A stretch of DNA of 64,000 nt from Laccaria trichodermophora (taxonomy: Eukaryota > Basidiomycota > Agaricomycetes > Agaricales > Hydnangiaceae): assembly GCA_018417955.1 (NCBI GenBank), contig JACTVC010000009.1, positions 1,116,001-1,180,000 of the forward strand, written 5' to 3'. The position numbers and the translations under genes are program-made. This document shows positions 33,293 through 44,459 of this stretch, in pieces (positions within the stretch are counted from its first letter, which is position 1; each line of letters starts with the position of its first letter). Under the pieces are notes generated by a model that ran no database searches, was not told where the DNA came from, and saw only the letters and a list, made by a program, of their open reading frames with translations.

Positions 33293-36200
33293 TTACAGTT
33301 GAGAATATACAGCTAAAACAAGTTCTTGGTCTTCATAGTATCTAAGATCATTATTGCTCTTATCATCTAGCTGCCCATCTTCTATACACTTATTTTTGGT
33401 GGTTATCCCATTATGGAACCAAACTTCACCTTCATATGAAAAAACTCTAGAGGTGAAATGATTATCCCCATGGTATATGATCCCTCTCAGGCTCAGTAAT
33501 ACTTCTTCTCCATTTATTACAAACTTTAACTTGTGACTAGTTTTAGTATTACAGTATGGGTACTCCAGGATGATAATCTTTGGAACCTCTGCATAGGATA
33601 CATGCTCAATCATTTCACCTGAGCAATTCCCACATATTTCTGTAGATGACTTCTGAATTGATCCTATCCATTTTAAAGTTGATGTTGGTATAGGGTCAGA
33701 TGCATGTAGAACATATCCCAGTGTATCATCTACTTCATATGCATTTCCACAGTCTGAACATACAATTTCAGCTACTGCATTATTTTTTTCATACTTAAGC
33801 ATTTCAAATGTAAGTTGTCCAACACTAGCTCCTGTTTTGCCCATAGGAAATTTGATAGGATCTAAATTATGAAGATCATGTCTAAGTTCATCTCTTACAT
33901 TTTCTAAAGTAAGTGTTCCTTCAAGCACCTTGTTGAAACCAGCTGCCAATGCACCTAAATAATCTTGGTTGATCTCTGTAAAATTTGTAGTCCACCTTAG
34001 AGGATCTATGTTCCAAATATGATATAAAATTACAAATAAGCTATCATATGCACAACTGTAATTTATACTATCCCATTGAAGTCCCAACTTGATGCTAGAC
34101 TTAGGCTTCAGTATTTTTTTACTCTTTTTCTTTATATTAATCTCATCATCATCATCCAGCTTATGCTTGACTGCAACTGATCCCTTAGCTGGGATGAATG
34201 TTGAAGCTTTCTTGGGTTGCTCTGCTTTCTTATCTTTGCCTCTCTTAATGATCTGCCATGGACTGTCTGTAACCACAGGTAGTATATCCATTGGATCACT
34301 TTCACTCCACCTCAAAGATGTATCTGTTTTTTCTGGAACATATGCTGTACCTTTCCAGTTTTGAAAATTTCTGATTAATGAATTGCATGTGTATCCTACA
34401 ACACAAGGAGGAAGTGAACCTTCATATCTAAGCCTGGTAATTTCATCTAGAAGTTCCTGTTCTCTGAGTTCCTGTCTAAGATATTTTGCACATCCTCTAG
34501 TAACAATGCTGGGCTCAAAGCCTTGTAGAATGATAGTTCCAGCTGCACTTGCACTTCTGGAGAGGCAAGTGTAGTAAGACATATGAGTATGGCAGCTGTT
34601 GAGATGTACAACATTGTATGGTCTAGTTTTTCCTTGAGCTGCATAATCTGTCATTGCAAAATTAGGTAGAACCCAAACTTGTTGTCTTTCTATAGACTCC
34701 TTCAGGTCACTAGGGAATGTACATGTAATAGTTTTAGTTCCCTTGACTAAAGGTACCACATTTTCTGGAAGCCCAGGTATTTGAATAGTTTTTGAAGGCT
34801 TATCTAATTTTACAAATAGAGTGTCCAGTATTCTCTTTCCATGTGGACCTTTCTTTGCCTGCCATCCAACTACAAATCCTTCTTGACCTTTTGTTATGCA
34901 CAGCTCAGTTGCATCATTATTTCTGATCATCACAGGCATTCCAAGGCAGAGTGAAAGCTTTCCAGCAAAATGTTCAGTTGATCCATGTCTGACATTCCAG
35001 ATTTGATGTTGATCATCAAAGTCAATTTCATTTGACTTGTGCTTTGATTTTGTAGCAGCCTTTGATTTTCCCCACTTTGTTTTATTAGCTGGATCAGCAT
35101 CCTTTCCCCACTTATCTACAGAGTAAAAATGGGTCAATTTTTGGCCTGTCTCCTCAGCAAATCTTTCACACCCCATTTGATTAATTTGATCTTTTTGTGT
35201 GTGTCTTCCACATATAATTGCCACATTTCTGAATTCCTTTGAAGCAATGTTAGGTCTTCCTGGCTTTTTACTGGCTTGAAGAGTTCTCAAAAATTTAATG
35301 TCCTCAGCAGTACAATTTCCATATCTCATATTGACCAATGCTTTTCTCAGTGATGCATCTTGGGGAGTCTGAGTTTTCTGCCTCATATTCTCTCTAAGTA
35401 TAACTACAGTTGTAACCTGATGCCAGAGAGCTTTTCCTACAGCAGCTTCTTGGCCACCTGGCTTTAAGCCTGAATGGACTTGTGTTCCAACTGAGTGACT
35501 GTATAGAGATTGACCACCAACAGGGGGCAGTTGGGCAAAATCACCAGCAAATATCATATTGATTCCACCATATGGCTTATCAAAATTATTGAGTGCTTTG
35601 GCTAACTGTGAAGCAATTTTATACATGTCATGGCATGAGAGCATTGATACCTCATCTAAGAATATATAGTCAACTCCATCTAGTCTAGCTCTGACTTGAG
35701 CAATGCTTGTAGCCTCATTTCTAATACCCATTCCACTCATTGGAACACCCAAAAATGAATGATAAGTTGATCCATTCAGAAGAGCAGCTGATGATCCTGT
35801 TGGTCCAAGCACAATAAATCTATGAGACTCATTTCTCTGTTGAAAAAAATAAATGAGGGCTTTGAAGACTTGTGATTTTCCAGTACCACCCATGCCACCT
35901 AAATACATTTTTAATTGTTCAGTCTGATGTTGAACTGCATGATTTGCAACAATTCTAAAGGCCCTTTCTTGCTCTCTGTTAAGGGAATATTTTTTTACAA
36001 CTTTATCAATCATCCTTTGAGCTGATTTTTCGTTGGCTTTGAAGTCTTTTGTAAGATATGATTGGTCAACAATTTTTACATCATTTTCATTGTGGTCTAT
36101 CTGTTGGTTTTTCATATTTTTCTGAGCAGGGATATTTTTATTTCTTTGAGCCAACTCCTCCTGTCTTTTTTGATCAACTGAAGCTTTCCATTTGGAACTA

Positions 36201-39200
36201 GACTGTAATATATCAGGTTGGATTGGCTTCTTGTCAACTTCACTGATTCCATTTGGGGATTCATCCATCCAGCCAGCTTCTTTTATTGCAATTTTTGTAG
36301 CATTCATTTGCTCCTGGTTTGCTCTTCCATATTTTCCAAGTGCTGTATATTTATTTGGAATATTCTCTTCATCATTTTCATCATACTCTGCATCCCAAAA
36401 GTGAGCACCATCATATGCATTTAATTCATCAAGATCCAACATTGTCTCATTTGACATCCACTGGGGAAATATTCCTTCTGAATCTCCCTTTTTTTGTTGA
36501 GCAGAAAAATCATCTCTAGCATCATTACACTCATATCTAATATTAAAGTTCAGCATATATTGCCTCTGTTGCACTGTGAATTCATAGTCATTGAAGGTTT
36601 CATCCCAAGTGTCTTCCTCAGATTTCAGATCATGACCAGTTCTCCAAGGCTTGAATAAAGCAAGCATGGTGGCACAATAATACTCTCTGTCTCCTCTGTC
36701 ACATCTTGGCAGTGAGCCTCCAACAAAGTTGGGGACAACATTACTTTTTTTCTCATTAAATTGAGCTTGATGTGTTTTATAGAGAGGATGGTCTCTAAGA
36801 AATGGGTAGGTTATTCTGTTTTCACTGATAAGTTCATCATCACTGTCATCAGCTTCAATACTAGTTGAGTTTTTATTTATATTAAGCTCATCTCCATTAG
36901 AATCAGAATCATCAACTAGTTGTGGTAGTACTTTAGTACTGACGTGCTCAATTTTTTCTATCAAGTCAAGTTCATCATCTGAATCTGTAATTTCATCATG
37001 CTCTTGGAAGCTATTGGCTACTTTGCATCTAGCAGACATTTGAACCCATTCATATAGTGTCTTATCTTCAAATATTGTTGGTCTATAGATGTAATCATGA
37101 ACTGATGAAAAGCCCACATATTCACCTTTGCCTTTTTGAAGTACAAGTTTTTCAGGTATCTCCTTTTCCAAGTCTTCCTCTGATCTGAAGGGTTTTAGAG
37201 CTTCCCTCACAAAGTTTTTCCAGTAGAACACTACAAATTTGTGACTGGTATAATGATCAGGATTTCCCAAAAGATATAGAGCAGCCATAGGACCTCCAAT
37301 CTCCATTCTAGCTGTTAAACAGTTGCTAGCCTGTGTTACAATTTTTCTTGCCTTTTCCTTTCTTTCTAAAGACCCTCCCAACATTTCAGAGTTCCTGTCA
37401 TATACACTCCTAATAGCATCAAATATTGCATAAGTTTTTAACCCAGGCTTAGTCACATAATCTGAGATATATGCCACTATAGCTTTGATGGCTGTTCCAG
37501 ATAGAAGGCTTGTTACATCTGAGTTACATCTGAGCAGATAAGTGACTGGAGGAGATAGTGTATTAATCAATTCCTCTCCTTTCTTGACATTCAAGGCCCC
37601 AGTATTTGAATCCACCTCTGTCTGATCATATAATGGTCTGGGAAATCTAGCTTTACATTTTCCCTGTTTATTCATACATGTAGGTCGATCCCTCTTTGCA
37701 GCTTTTTCACTAGTTGATCTGTTTCTTCCACAATCATGTACATTAGACCTCAGAATCAGATCATCTACTGTCTTTGCATATTCTTGCCACCAGGTGCTAA
37801 GATTTTCACATTTTTCACAATTATTGCAGTCACAAAATGGAGGAGGTGCTTCAGGTAAAGTCTGAGTTGGATCCTTATAATCCTTGTTTTGATTTTTCTC
37901 TATATCTACCTGGTGCTTCACCTTATCCATTGACCCTGTCATAAATTCACCAATGTGGACAGCCTCCAAATATTCAACAATTTTCTTTTGAAAGTCTGAA
38001 AAAGGATCCATGATTTTATCTCTGATTTCCTGAGGAGTTAAAGCTCCTTTGATCCAAAGTAGCATATGCAAATGTAAAGTCAATCTTCCCTGTTGTTCCA
38101 CTGTTGCATAAAATGCCTCTGTATCTCCATACAGTCCTCTATGTTTTTCACCCACACCAAGAACATGCTTGATGAACATCTCAGTTATGAAGTGGAAAAA
38201 TCTAGCACCAGCTACAGGATTATTTGCAATTAATTTGTATCTTTCATCATATTCTCTTAATAATGGACTAAACTTTTCCTTAGTATCAGCAAAGTACAAT
38301 GATATAGGGTGCATGTTATCAGCTGGAGAGAATGTAATAAACCAAGATGGAGCTCCAATGAATGAGATGAGGGACCAGATTTCATTGCGCATATATTTTT
38401 TGGTGGTGGTTGAGCCTTGAACTCTTCCTGAAACATGATCCAAGTCTTTGATAAGCTGAAAGCACAAGGACTCTTCATCAGTTTCAGGCTTTACTCTCTC
38501 TCCATCTTCCATTCTTTGGATCAAGTCACTTAAAACTTCAACATCAACATCCATAAGTCTTTTTGAAATATTGTCAAATTTTGGAGTCTCAGCAAGCAGG
38601 TATCCTGAAGATGTACTTTGTTTTATTTGCTCATGATTAAAAGCAATTAATGCAAAGTGAGAATCCTTTTGAAAGCGCTTGTCATGGTACATGAGAAGAT
38701 GCCTTTTATGTTTTATTTCAGACAGACGCCCCTTCTGGAGAGTGTTTCCAATTCCTCCAAGTCCATATGGAAAAAGCCATGGAAACATCTGAGGAAATAA
38801 CTGAGGATTATTGTATAATGACTCTGGTTCTTGTGCATGGCCCACAGCTAATATCTTTTTATTTGAAGTCAAATGTTGAAGGGCAATGGCTTTGAGTGCT
38901 TTTAAGCTTTTTGTTGAATATTCTTCACCAGTCAATCCATGGACTACAAATGGACACTGGCCAGTTTCAGTTCCAGTTTCCTCTTCTATATCATTAATAG
39001 CTGTAGACTCTGGATCTTTGTTTGAAGATGACTCTCTATAATCCACTACAACTGGTGGACTATCCTCAGGATATTCTCTAAGATTTTTATAGGATATTTC
39101 CAGATCAAAATAGTCACAGTGGTTAAGTTTAAGCCACTCTAGAGCTGCAGCCACCTTTTTATGTCTTACAAGAAGAGGAGTTCTCTCAAAGTCAGATTTT

Positions 39201-41614
39201 GTAGGTTTGCAAGAACCAGTATAAATGAAAGCTAAAACTTCATCCATTTCCTCTATTGGAGGAGGTAATATATCATAAATCTTAGGTGTAGGATTAGAAA
39301 AAGAGATAGCATTGGCTCTCATTTTATGCATTCCTGAGGAGACTCTGACTAGGCATCTATTATGACGAACTCTAGCCACCAAAAGTTGTTCAGCAAATGA
39401 CAAGTCTAATAATTGAGGTGGAACTTTTCCTATCCATTTGCCATTTGCTAAGGCTAGCAGTGGCATCTTGCCTTTTGATACAGCTTTATAGCAAATCTGA
39501 CATATAGAGTCCAAATTACTGTCCAGTACTGGGCCTTCAATATCAGAGAGGGGATCCTTTGAACCTTGTCTTTCAACTTGGGTAACACCATCTTGAATCA
39601 GAATATCCAAGTTCAAGTTCATTTCTGAGAGCTTCTTGAGAGTTGAACTTGGTGTTAACTGACCACAAACTGCACATCCAGACTCCTCAAATTGATTTGG
39701 ATCTATATCTTCACAGAAATCTGTAAATATCTGATGCATTAATTTTTGGGAAGGAGCTGAAGGAGGAAATTCTGGGTTTAAGCCTTTATTTTGATATTTC
39801 TTTACCGCTTCTAAGTTTAAAACCTTATATTTTTCTTGATTTTTTTCTTGGTGTTTTTTGGCTGCTTCCAAATTACTGGCCTTGTATTTCTCTGGGCTTT
39901 TCTCTTGGTATTTCTTAACTGCATCCAAGTTGCTGGCCTTATATTTCTCCAGGCTTTTCTCTTGATGTTTTTTAACTGCATCCAAATGGCTGGCCTTATA
40001 TTTCTCTGGGCTTTTCTCTTGATGTTTTTTGACTGCTTCCAAGTGGCTGGCCTTATATTTCTCTGGGCTTCTCTCTTGGTGTTTTTGAACTGCCTCCAAG
40101 TTGCTAGCCTTGTATTTCTCTGGGCTTTTCTCTTGGTGTTTTTTAACTGCCTCCAAGTGGCTGGCCTTATATTTCTCTGGACTTTTTTCTTGGTATTTTT
40201 TTGACTTATTTAAATTAATAGCTTTATTTTTTTCTGTCTTGTCTTTCTCATCTATAAATTCAAATATTTCTACATATTCTTTACATGATTTACACCTGTG
40301 ACTTTCAATAATGCTCTGAATTTCTAAGCTTTTTGACTTGGAATGAATTTTGATGTTATGGCATTGAGCAATAAATTTTAAGTTAGGAATGCTCAAGTGG
40401 GAAATGAGCTCTGTAAGGGGCATCTTACAAAGTAAAGTTGGACTCTTGATACTCTTCAATGAATGGACTTCAGATTCAGGTACATAGTCTGAATATTTAT
40501 ACATCCCTCCTGGATTCACCTCATTTATAGCAAATGAAGAAAGCTTCTCAGCTGAAAATATACCAGCAGGGCCACCCCCCAATATTTCATTTTTAGTCAC
40601 CAAGTCATTATGTGAATTGAAACTTTGTGTTGGTTTAAACCCTGGAAGGTCCAGCTCCAAGAAGGATACTACAGATAAAGCAAGTATCATGATACACAAA
40701 TTTTTTGTGATATTTGTTGAGAACTTGAAATACTGCAAAGCTGAGACATGGTGGAATATTATCAAATACACAATGTAATTTGCAAAGTTTAAAATAGTAG
40801 AGCATCCACCAATTCTTTTCATAAGAGCAGCAAAGTCATGAGATCTCAATAAATTTCTTTTCAATTTCAAATCAAGTTCCTGGCATTTTACTGCAACAAG
40901 ATCTCTTTGAGAAATAATAGTAAATAATCTGAGAAGAGTCAAAAAAGCTCTGACATATAATTCCAAGAGTGGAGAAGATCTTAGATGCAACCACAACTTA
41001 TTAAGTTTTAAATCTAAACATTCAGAAAATGTGTAGTCACTTTTACATAGCTCAGGGCTAAGTTCAACACAAGTAGAAAAGCCATCATTTTTCAAAATCA
41101 AAGTTTCTGACCATGAGCTTTGTGCATTCCAGTGTAAGGGTGATACTCCTGATGTATGCCTATATATATCATCATATCTCATATTTGGGTAAGCTATGTC
41201 TGTTCCCTCAACCATAAATGGAAGAGCATATGTATTTTGCCTTTTTCTCTCAACCATAAATGGAAGAGCATATTTATTGTGCTTCTCAACCATGAATGGA
41301 AGAGTATTGAATGCCAAAAGGCCATGCCTCTCAACCATAAATGGAAGAGTATAGAGTGCCAAAAGGCCTTGCCTCTCAACCACAAATGGATGAGTATGTA
41401 ATTTATGTATTTTTCTCTCAACCATGTTGAATGGAAGAGGCTCAACCAAATGGTTGGCTGCCAAAGGGCTCGGATTGAGATCAATCACTATAGAGGGTGC
41501 CCAAGGGCTAGGGTTGTAATCAACCTCACTGGAATCAAGGTAGTTGCCAAAACTCTCTTGATCCCAGTGTAGAAGATCTAAAAGATTGCTCAGTCCTAGG
41601 TTACATATGATCAA
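33293..41614 (-). CDS. Helitron Rep-helicase polyprotein with C-terminal USP-like cysteine protease (2,773 aa)
   Basis: One uninterrupted frame. Residues about 61-139 carry five to six copies of LPFMVERxx. Residues about 472-608 carry about seven to nine copies of a 20-residue KSPEKYKAS.LEAVKKHQE repeat. A DUF6570-like/Helitron N domain follows. The HUH Rep nuclease shows LTLHLHMLLW (H1181, H1183) and the two-tyrosine motif YISDYVTK (Y1382, Y1386). A CNNCEKC and a C-rich segment lie between. The PIF1-type helicase has Walker A GGMGGTGKS (about 1905) and Walker B FLDEVSML (about 1980). The C terminus (about 2510-2773) has a Cys box NYSCAYDSLF (C2521), a CSDCGN..CGNCSG zinc pair and a His box GDNHFTS (H2719), the order seen in ubiquitin-specific proteases. 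Rep and helicase drive rolling-circle transposition; the protease role is unknown. All catalytic residues are present. Confidence 0.95.
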   Translation of the reverse strand: MIICNLGLSNLLDLLHWDQESFGNYLDSSEVDYNPSPWAPSIVIDLNPSPLAANHLVEPLPFNMVERKIHKLHTHPFVVERQGLLALYTLPFMVERHGLLAFNTLPFMVEKHNKYALPFMVERKRQNTYALPFMVEGTDIAYPNMRYDDIYRHTSGVSPLHWNAQSSWSETLILKNDGFSTCVELSPELCKSDYTFSECLDLKLNKLWLHLRSSPLLELYVRAFLTLLRLFTIISQRDLVAVKCQELDLKLKRNLLRSHDFAALMKRIGGCSTILNFANYIVYLIIFHHVSALQYFKFSTNITKNLCIMILALSVVSFLELDLPGFKPTQSFNSHNDLVTKNEILGGGPAGIFSAEKLSSFAINEVNPGGMYKYSDYVPESEVHSLKSIKSPTLLCKMPLTELISHLSIPNLKFIAQCHNIKIHSKSKSLEIQSIIESHRCKSCKEYVEIFEFIDEKDKTEKNKAINLNKSKKYQEKSPEKYKASHLEAVKKHQEKSPEKYKASNLEAVQKHQERSPEKYKASHLEAVKKHQEKSPEKYKASHLDAVKKHQEKSLEKYKASNLDAVKKYQEKSPEKYKASNLEAAKKHQEKNQEKYKVLNLEAVKKYQNKGLNPEFPPSAPSQKLMHQIFTDFCEDIDPNQFEESGCAVCGQLTPSSTLKKLSEMNLNLDILIQDGVTQVERQGSKDPLSDIEGPVLDSNLDSICQICYKAVSKGKMPLLALANGKWIGKVPPQLLDLSFAEQLLVARVRHNRCLVRVSSGMHKMRANAISFSNPTPKIYDILPPPIEEMDEVLAFIYTGSCKPTKSDFERTPLLVRHKKVAAALEWLKLNHCDYFDLEISYKNLREYPEDSPPVVVDYRESSSNKDPESTAINDIEEETGTETGQCPFVVHGLTGEEYSTKSLKALKAIALQHLTSNKKILAVGHAQEPESLYNNPQLFPQMFPWLFPYGLGGIGNTLQKGRLSEIKHKRHLLMYHDKRFQKDSHFALIAFNHEQIKQSTSSGYLLAETPKFDNISKRLMDVDVEVLSDLIQRMEDGERVKPETDEESLCFQLIKDLDHVSGRVQGSTTTKKYMRNEIWSLISFIGAPSWFITFSPADNMHPISLYFADTKEKFSPLLREYDERYKLIANNPVAGARFFHFITEMFIKHVLGVGEKHRGLYGDTEAFYATVEQQGRLTLHLHMLLWIKGALTPQEIRDKIMDPFSDFQKKIVEYLEAVHIGEFMTGSMDKVKHQVDIEKNQNKDYKDPTQTLPEAPPPFCDCNNCEKCENLSTWWQEYAKTVDDLILRSNVHDCGRNRSTSEKAAKRDRPTCMNKQGKCKARFPRPLYDQTEVDSNTGALNVKKGEELINTLSPPVTYLLRCNSDVTSLLSGTAIKAIVAYISDYVTKPGLKTYAIFDAIRSVYDRNSEMLGGSLERKEKARKIVTQASNCLTARMEIGGPMAALYLLGNPDHYTSHKFVVFYWKNFVREALKPFRSEEDLEKEIPEKLVLQKGKGEYVGFSSVHDYIYRPTIFEDKTLYEWVQMSARCKVANSFQEHDEITDSDDELDLIEKIEHVSTKVLPQLVDDSDSNGDELNINKNSTSIEADDSDDELISENRITYPFLRDHPLYKTHQAQFNEKKSNVVPNFVGGSLPRCDRGDREYYCATMLALFKPWRTGHDLKSEEDTWDETFNDYEFTVQQRQYMLNFNIRYECNDARDDFSAQQKKGDSEGIFPQWMSNETMLDLDELNAYDGAHFWDAEYDENDEENIPNKYTALGKYGRANQEQMNATKIAIKEAGWMDESPNGISEVDKKPIQPDILQSSSKWKASVDQKRQEELAQRNKNIPAQKNMKNQQIDHNENDVKIVDQSYLTKDFKANEKSAQRMIDKVVKKYSLNREQERAFRIVANHAVQHQTEQLKMYLGGMGGTGKSQVFKALIYFFQQRNESHRFIVLGPTGSSAALLNGSTYHSFLGVPMSGMGIRNEATSIAQVRARLDGVDYIFLDEVSMLSCHDMYKIASQLAKALNNFDKPYGGINMIFAGDFAQLPPVGGQSLYSHSVGTQVHSGLKPGGQEAAVGKALWHQVTTVVILRENMRQKTQTPQDASLRKALVNMRYGNCTAEDIKFLRTLQASKKPGRPNIASKEFRNVAIICGRHTQKDQINQMGCERFAEETGQKLTHFYSVDKWGKDADPANKTKWGKSKAATKSKHKSNEIDFDDQHQIWNVRHGSTEHFAGKLSLCLGMPVMIRNNDATELCITKGQEGFVVGWQAKKGPHGKRILDTLFVKLDKPSKTIQIPGLPENVVPLVKGTKTITCTFPSDLKESIERQQVWVLPNFAMTDYAAQGKTRPYNVVHLNSCHTHMSYYTCLSRSASAAGTIILQGFEPSIVTRGCAKYLRQELREQELLDEITRLRYEGSLPPCVVGYTCNSLIRNFQNWKGTAYVPEKTDTSLRWSESDPMDILPVVTDSPWQIIKRGKDKKAEQPKKASTFIPAKGSVAVKHKLDDDDEINIKKKSKKILKPKSSIKLGLQWDSINYSCAYDSLFVILYHIWNIDPLRWTTNFTEINQDYLGALAAGFNKVLEGTLTLENVRDELRHDLHNLDPIKFPMGKTGASVGQLTFEMLKYEKNNAVAEIVCSDCGNAYEVDDTLGYVLHASDPIPTSTLKWIGSIQKSSTEICGNCSGEMIEHVSYAEVPKIIILEYPYCNTKTSHKLKFVINGEEVLLSLRGIIYHGDNHFTSRVFSYEGEVWFHNGITTKNKCIEDGQLDDKSNNDLRYYEDQELVLAVYSQL

Positions 41615-42164
41615 GCTAAGGTCTTACCATAGTTTAAGAAAGAGGTGGCATAGAAATCCATAGGATTTAACTGGCAGAAAGCCAATGATGTGTTTTCTGG
41701 GTTAAATATATTAAATTTGAGAATATGCACTAAAAAGGGCAAGTTACATACCTTCTGGGCTCAGAATAGCCAGAGAACAGGGAGTTTGTTGATCTAGAAT
41801 ATAGAAAGATTAGCAGAGTACCTACAGAAATATAGAAATAGGCTTACATGGCCAAAAATGACCAAGTTCAGAGCTAACACCAGTATTTCCAGATCTGAGC
41901 ATGTTCCAGGTGTTGGAAGAGAACACAGAGGGCATAGAAGTGTAGCAGAGAAGGCCTAGAAGCCATAGCAAAAAGAATTGTAGCAGTAGCATAAGTGGTT
42001 GACTCAGAATGGAGTGAACAAGGTGCCAGCAAAGCAAGATGATGGTGGTTCAAGTTCAAAAGGGAAAGTTTACTATTGTTTATCAGAAGCTTTGAAGTAC
42101 CCAGGAAGTTTAGGGCAAGTCCACATTCCTTATGTGGGAACTTTTTCCCACAGTACATGAATTA
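41615..42164. promoter_or_regulatory. Helitron 5' leader
   Basis: Non-coding, upstream of the Rep-helicase ATG at 41612-41614. It should contain the promoter, but I see no site I can name. Confidence 0.35.
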
Positions 42165-42689
42165 TAGCCCCTTCTTATACATTTCTAAATGTACTGAAAT
42201 CATATAACCAGATGACTTTTTTATTGAGAAAAACATAAAAAAACATGAATAAATAGGTGTCTTTGCATATATCTCAGGAAAGAAGATAGCTAGTCACATT
42301 TTGTGACCACATTGAGAAATATAACAGCATGCTCTATAAAACTGTCACTAATTTCCTTTTTAGGTCAAATTTCCCACAGTACCAGAAACACAGCCTCTCA
42401 CTTAGCTTTATTAACAAGAATTGTAGCCCCTTTGCTTAGCTTTACAAATATATACTTGTGTTAGAGGCCATTGCAAGCATGGCAGAAACGAGTCCTCCTT
42501 TTTTTGCAAAGGCAATAGAAACCAATTTCTACTTTTTCTCCTTTTTTCTGTCTTTCTGGGTACATTTTTATCACAAACCAGTAAATCTTCCTATATAAGT
42601 CTTCTTCTGGATTCTAAACAAATTACCCCAGCATCATCACCATCAATAAAAAACATTTCTATGTTTTTCTTATTTTTTTCTTATTTTCT

Positions 42690-44260
42690 CATTATATGCA
42701 GGTAGATTACCATATTTGGAAATCTACCCTAGAGCCTGAAACTGTTACCCAACATCATTACTAACAATAAGCACCATCCTTCAATTTTCACAGATTTTAT
42801 GACTATTTTTAATGGATTACCATATTTGGATGTCTGCTCTATACCCTGAACACTTTAGCAAACTTATACTACAAAGTTTACTAATATACAATAAAAGACT
42901 GCAGATGTCAGACATAGACTACAAAGTTAGATTATCTCTACAACAGGAGCACTTTCAGTGTAGGGCTACAACTTCCATTTGTTGACTATTTTTGGTAACT
43001 GATCATGTGACAATCATCCCATCATCCCATTACCAATAGGCTGTAATAGACAAAGTTATTATTTGCTTGGTTTTCTCCAGTTTTTGGTCAAAGTAGATGA
43101 TATTTTCTTTTTTGGTATGGACTCTGAAGGTAGTGCCTGACATTCTACATACCATTCAAACTTTCTTTTTTTTTTCAATTTTTCCACTATATTCCAGCAA
43201 TTTTTGGATCTATTACCATATTTGGAGCTGGACCCTTGACCCTGACAACATTACCAAACATTATCGCAGCAATGAGCACCATCCACCATTTTTTTCTGAT
43301 TTTTTGCCCATTTTCTGGCTATTCTTTGTTATATTACCATATTTGGAACTAGACTCTGGACCCTGACAATGTTACCCAATGATATCTAAGCACCATCCTC
43401 CATTTCTTTCTGATTTTATAACAGTTTTCTGGCTTTTTTTTGGATATATTACCATATATAGAACTAGACCCTGACAAGATTACCCAATGTTATCACTGCA
43501 GTGGGCACCATCCCCCATTTTTTTCTGATTTTCTAGCTATTTTCTGGCTATTTTTGGGTCTATATTACTCTATTTGGAACTAGACTCTGGACTCTGACAA
43601 TGTTACCCAAGGTTATCACTGGCAATAAGCACCATCCCTCATTTCTTTCTGATTTTCTGGCTATTTTCTAGCTATCTCTGGTTATATTACCATGATGAGA
43701 ATAGCCTCTGAACCTTGACAACATTACCCAAGGTTATCACCACTATCCTCCATTTTTTTCTCTGATTTTCTGGCTATTGTTGGCTATATTACCATATTTG
43801 GAAATATACCCTGGACCCTGAAAACAACCTCCAACATCATTACCAGCAGTAAGCAGCACCCTCAATTTTTTTCTGATTTTTCTGCTATTTTATTGCTATT
43901 TTACATCTGAAAATGCACACATTTTCTTATTTGAAAATGTGCCCTGAACCCTGAAAACAAACTCCAACATCATTACCAGACTACCCTCAATTTCTTGTGA
44001 TTTTTGTGATTTTTCTGCTAATTTATTGCTATTTTACATCTGGAAATGCGCACATTTCCTTATTTAGAAATGTGCCCTGAACCCTGAAAACAAACTCCAA
44101 CATTATTACCAGACTACCCTCAATTTTTTGTGATTTTTGTGATTTTTCTGCTATTTTATTGCTATTTTACATCTGAAAATGCGCACATTTCCTTATTTAG
44201 AAATGCGCCCTGGACCCTGAAAACGACCCCCGACGTCGCCACCAACAGTGAGCAACACCC
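42690..44260. repeat. ~115-bp AT-rich tandem array (left arm; mirrored at 51754-53324)
   Basis: About a dozen units with ATTACCATATTTGGAACTAG, ACYCTGGACCCTGACAAYRTT, ACCCAAYRTTATCACYRSMA and TTTTTTCTGATTTTCTGGCT. Units of the same design make up the bodies of the family A copies. Confidence 0.85.
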
Positions 44261-44338
44261 TAAGTTCATTGTCGCAAGCAGCAAGCCCTTTACAGCTAAT
44301 ATAATGTGTATAGGCTGGATTTGTAAGCATCGGAAATC

Positions 44339-44416
44339 TCCGAAAATGACGTACTTCCCTTGCGGGTTACCTTCAAAATCAAAGGTAGCCCGCAAGGGAA
44401 GTACGTCATTTTCGGA
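44339..44416. repeat. 78-bp near-perfect hairpin (mirrored at 51598-51675)
   Basis: TCCGAAAATGACGTACTTCC and CTTGCGGGTTACCTT pair with the reverse complement downstream, leaving an 8-nt loop and one G-T type mismatch, about 35 bp of stem. AGCAT/ATGCT just outside extends it after a short bulge. Confidence 0.9.
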
Positions 44417-44459
44417 TGCTTCCGAAGACTCAACGTCAACTTCTGCTTGCTAAGTACAA

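Larger units (their letters stand above)
32953..42452 (-). mobile_element. Autonomous Helitron2-like element (main part)
   Basis: The 3' end is at 32953: ACTTGTGGGTGTGGGCCAGTGC on the plus strand, with the inverted ATGAGTCCTTCC about 30 nt inside. The 2,773-codon Rep-helicase gene fills 33293-41614. From about 42165 to 42452 the sequence matches the interior of the 1,164-bp family A copies (CACAGCCTCTCACTTAGC, TTGTAGCCCCTTTGCTTAG). It is then cut by the 5.1-kb family B insertion at 42453. Its 5' terminal part lies inverted at 47777-48442. Full length without the insertion would be about 10.2 kb. The 1,164-bp copies look like internal-deletion derivatives of this element type. Confidence 0.85.

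Noticed and set aside
34089..40301. Plus-strand frames opposite the Helitron gene
   Set aside because: They are shadows of the intact minus-strand Rep-helicase frame.
32953..42452. Canonical Helitron with 5'-TC and 3'-CTRR
   Set aside because: TC precedes the conserved end at only one copy by chance, and no CTRR follows the hairpin in any copy.
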